DNA of 41,084 bases from Thermohalobaculum sp039185235 (GTDB taxonomy: Bacteria > Pseudomonadota > Alphaproteobacteria > Rhodobacterales > Rhodobacteraceae): NCBI GenBank assembly GCA_039185235.1, contig JBCDAS010000004.1:1-41084 (forward strand), written 5' to 3'. Positions 39,677 to 41,084 of this stretch are shown piece after piece. Position numbers and translations under genes: made by a program. Positions within the stretch are counted from its first letter, which is position 1. The number at the start of each line of letters is the position of its first letter. The notes below the pieces were generated by a model that saw only the letters and a program-made list of their open reading frames with translations, searched no databases and had not been told where the DNA came from.

Positions 39677-40798
39677 ATGAAGATCACCCGCATCGACGCG
39701 TTCCAAACTGACCTGCCCTATGCGGGGGCGACCTATAAGCTCTCTGGTGGGCGGGAATATACGTCCTTTGACGCGACCATTGTTAGGATCACCTGCGAAG
39801 ACGGCACGGAAGGCTGGGGCGAGAGCACGCCCTTTGGCGCGACCTATATCGCCGCCCATGGGCGGGGCGTGCGGGCTGGGCTGGAGGAAGTCGCGCCTGC
39901 GCTCCTGGGCCAAGACCCGCGCCTCTGCGATCGGATCAATCAGCGTATGGATGACGCGCTGGTCGGGCACAACCATGTGAAAACCCCACTTGATGTCGCC
40001 TGTTGGGACCTCTTTGGAAAGTCGGTTGGGATGCCCGTCTGCGACCTGCTTGGGGGCCGCACTGGGGTGCGCATGCCGATCATCTCCTCGATTTATGCTG
40101 GCGCGCCAGAGGAAATGCGCGCCCGCGTCGCCGATCATCGCACGCGCGGCTACCTCGGCCATTCGATCAAAATCGGCGCCAGCGAAGCCGAAGGCGGCCC
40201 TGCCCTGGATGCCGAGCGGATCGCGGCCTGCCTCGCCGATCGTCAGCGAGGCGAATTCTTCCTGGTCGACGCCAATGGCGGGCTCACGCCAGAGACGGCA
40301 CTCCGTATGCTGCGTCTCTTGCCGGATGGTCTCGACTTCGTGCTGGAGGCGCCCTGCGCTACATGGGCCGAGACGATCTCACTTCGCCGCCGCTGCCCGG
40401 TGCCGATCATCCTCGACGAACTCGCCACCGACGAGGCAAGCTTGATCCAGCTGATCCGCGACGATGCCGCCGATGGGATCGGGCTGAAGATCTCGAAGAA
40501 TGGCGGGCTGACAAGCGGGCGCCGCCAGCGCGATATCTGCCTTGCCGCGGGCTTGACCCTAAGCGTGCAGGAGACGGTCGGCTCGCACATCGCCTTTGCC
40601 GCGATCTGCCATTTGGGGCAGACGGTCCCACCCCATATGCTCCGCTGCATCCTCGACTGCCGGGATATGGTGACAACAGTGACGGCCGCGTTTGATGCAA
40701 CCATGCAGGATGGTGGCGTGCTGGCGCCGGGCACGCCCGGGCTTGGTCTGCGCCCCGATCTGGATGTGCTGGGTGCACCGGTCGCGACTTGGACCTAA
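39677..40798 (+). CDS. Enolase-superfamily enzyme (muconate lactonizing/mandelate racemase-like, possible hydroxyproline-betaine epimerase)
   Basis: A 373-residue MR_MLE enzyme. The capping domain starts with MKITRIDAFQTDLP. Barrel: Lys in HSIKIGAS, metal ligands Asp in LVDANGG, Glu in VLEAPCA and Asp/Glu in ILDELAT, and second-acid Lys in GLKISKNGG. The N-terminal LSGGREYTSF and GESTPFGATY regions are like 4-hydroxyproline betaine 2-epimerases of Rhodobacteraceae, as far as I recall, though cis-3-hydroxyproline dehydratases are an alternative. Start at 39677 was chosen where the capping domain begins, no strong ribosome site. Confidence 0.8.
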   Translation: MKITRIDAFQTDLPYAGATYKLSGGREYTSFDATIVRITCEDGTEGWGESTPFGATYIAAHGRGVRAGLEEVAPALLGQDPRLCDRINQRMDDALVGHNHVKTPLDVACWDLFGKSVGMPVCDLLGGRTGVRMPIISSIYAGAPEEMRARVADHRTRGYLGHSIKIGASEAEGGPALDAERIAACLADRQRGEFFLVDANGGLTPETALRMLRLLPDGLDFVLEAPCATWAETISLRRRCPVPIILDELATDEASLIQLIRDDAADGIGLKISKNGGLTSGRRQRDICLAAGLTLSVQETVGSHIAFAAICHLGQTVPPHMLRCILDCRDMVTTVTAAFDATMQDGGVLAPGTPGLGLRPDLDVLGAPVATWT

Positions 40799-40811
40799 GC
40801 CTAGACTGGCC

Positions 40812-41084
40812 TCACTCCACCGGGACTTGTTTCCATCGGCTCCCACTTCCAGCGGCAGTCCCAACCTCGGTAAGAGCCAGGAGATCGGCCCACGGTATCG
40901 CGATCCGCCAAACTTCCGGCTTCTCTGGGACCGTATCAAAGACCTGCCGGTAAATCACAATCGCCGCGACAACGGCACCGAGTTGGTCGAGGTGATTGCC
41001 ATCCTCCGAGATAAGCGGAAGGCCCAGTTCCTGCCCCTGCCAGATCGCCCGACCGGCAAAGGCCGTCTCGACGCCCAACTCCCG
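40812..41084 (-). CDS. C-terminal end of a SGNH-hydrolase-like (DUF4886-type) protein, partial
   Basis: The open frame enters from the right edge and ends at TGA 40812-40814. It includes ISEDGNHLDQLGAVVAAIVIY, which resembles the conserved C-terminal DGxHPxxLGxYLAA segment of SGNH-type hydrolases with its catalytic Asp-x-x-His. The rest lies outside the window, so the N-terminal GDS block cannot be checked. Family assignment is tentative. Confidence 0.45.
   Translation of the reverse strand, partial: RELGVETAFAGRAIWQGQELGLPLISEDGNHLDQLGAVVAAIVIYRQVFDTVPEKPEVWRIAIPWADLLALTEVGTAAGSGSRWKQVPVE

Noticed and set aside
1..41084. tRNA, rRNA, CRISPR arrays, transposases, prophage genes
   Set aside because: None was recognised. 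The cloverleaf at 24777-24885 is not a tRNA, as it lacks the D, anticodon and T-loop sequences and the CCA-type acceptor.

Overview
The window is a chromosomal segment of an alphaproteobacterium, most probably a member of the Rhodobacteraceae (Roseobacter/Rhodobacter group). Evidence is the high GC content with Shine-Dalgarno-led genes, the L-malyl-CoA/beta-methylmalyl-CoA lyase typical of the ethylmalonyl-CoA pathway, a VPLPA-CTERM protein, a Hint-domain protein, TIGR02302/DUF4175, a TPR-sulfotransferase-like protein and closely packed core genes. No rRNA, tRNA, CRISPR array, transposase or phage gene was seen.

Left part (1-12.4 kb): the 3' end of gyrB, a hairpin-filled spacer, a class I/II aminotransferase joined to ftsK, a surface protein (VPLPA-CTERM), a PaaK/CapK-like adenylate-forming enzyme, lolA, an L,D-transpeptidase coupled to ribA, an OmpR-type response regulator, a probable structured small RNA with two C-rich loops, a LysE exporter, xthA and mcl1.

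Island (about 12.39-14.26 kb): two genes whose AT-rich composition breaks sharply with the neighbourhood, fused to the very end of mcl1. The first is a secreted small Cys-containing protein. The second has an N-terminal domain resembling SleB-type cell wall hydrolases and a GC-rich C-terminal Hint (self-processing) domain. I read this as a candidate secreted peptidoglycan-hydrolase effector with a periplasmic immunity partner; that is the most interesting system in the window.

Middle part (14.3-26.7 kb): accA, plsC, ftsX-ftsE, a zinc-ribbon membrane protein, and the argH-lptM-lysA-TIGR02302 operon (lptM is a 37-residue lipoprotein), then tlpA, a 109-base element that folds as a perfectly tiled cloverleaf, and a cytochrome b561/YceI/YceI operon.

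Right part (26.8-41 kb): a TPR protein with a degenerate sulfotransferase domain, 3-hydroxybutyryl-CoA dehydrogenase, an ion channel, a DUF1330 protein, a tiny very basic peptide, etfA-etfB with a LiuR-like site upstream, a solitary phnM-like gene, a lytic transglycosylase, a VOC protein/cobalamin adenosyltransferase/HIG1 cluster, an SDR, an HNH protein, a 2-oxoglutarate oxygenase, an FkbM methyltransferase, an enolase-superfamily epimerase and a partial gene at the edge. Mcl1, Hbd, EtfAB, AccA and the adenosyltransferase fit an acyl-CoA and acetate/C2 metabolism that needs adenosylcobalamin. FtsK, FtsEX, LolA, LptM, PlsC, the L,D-transpeptidase and the transglycosylase are envelope and division functions.
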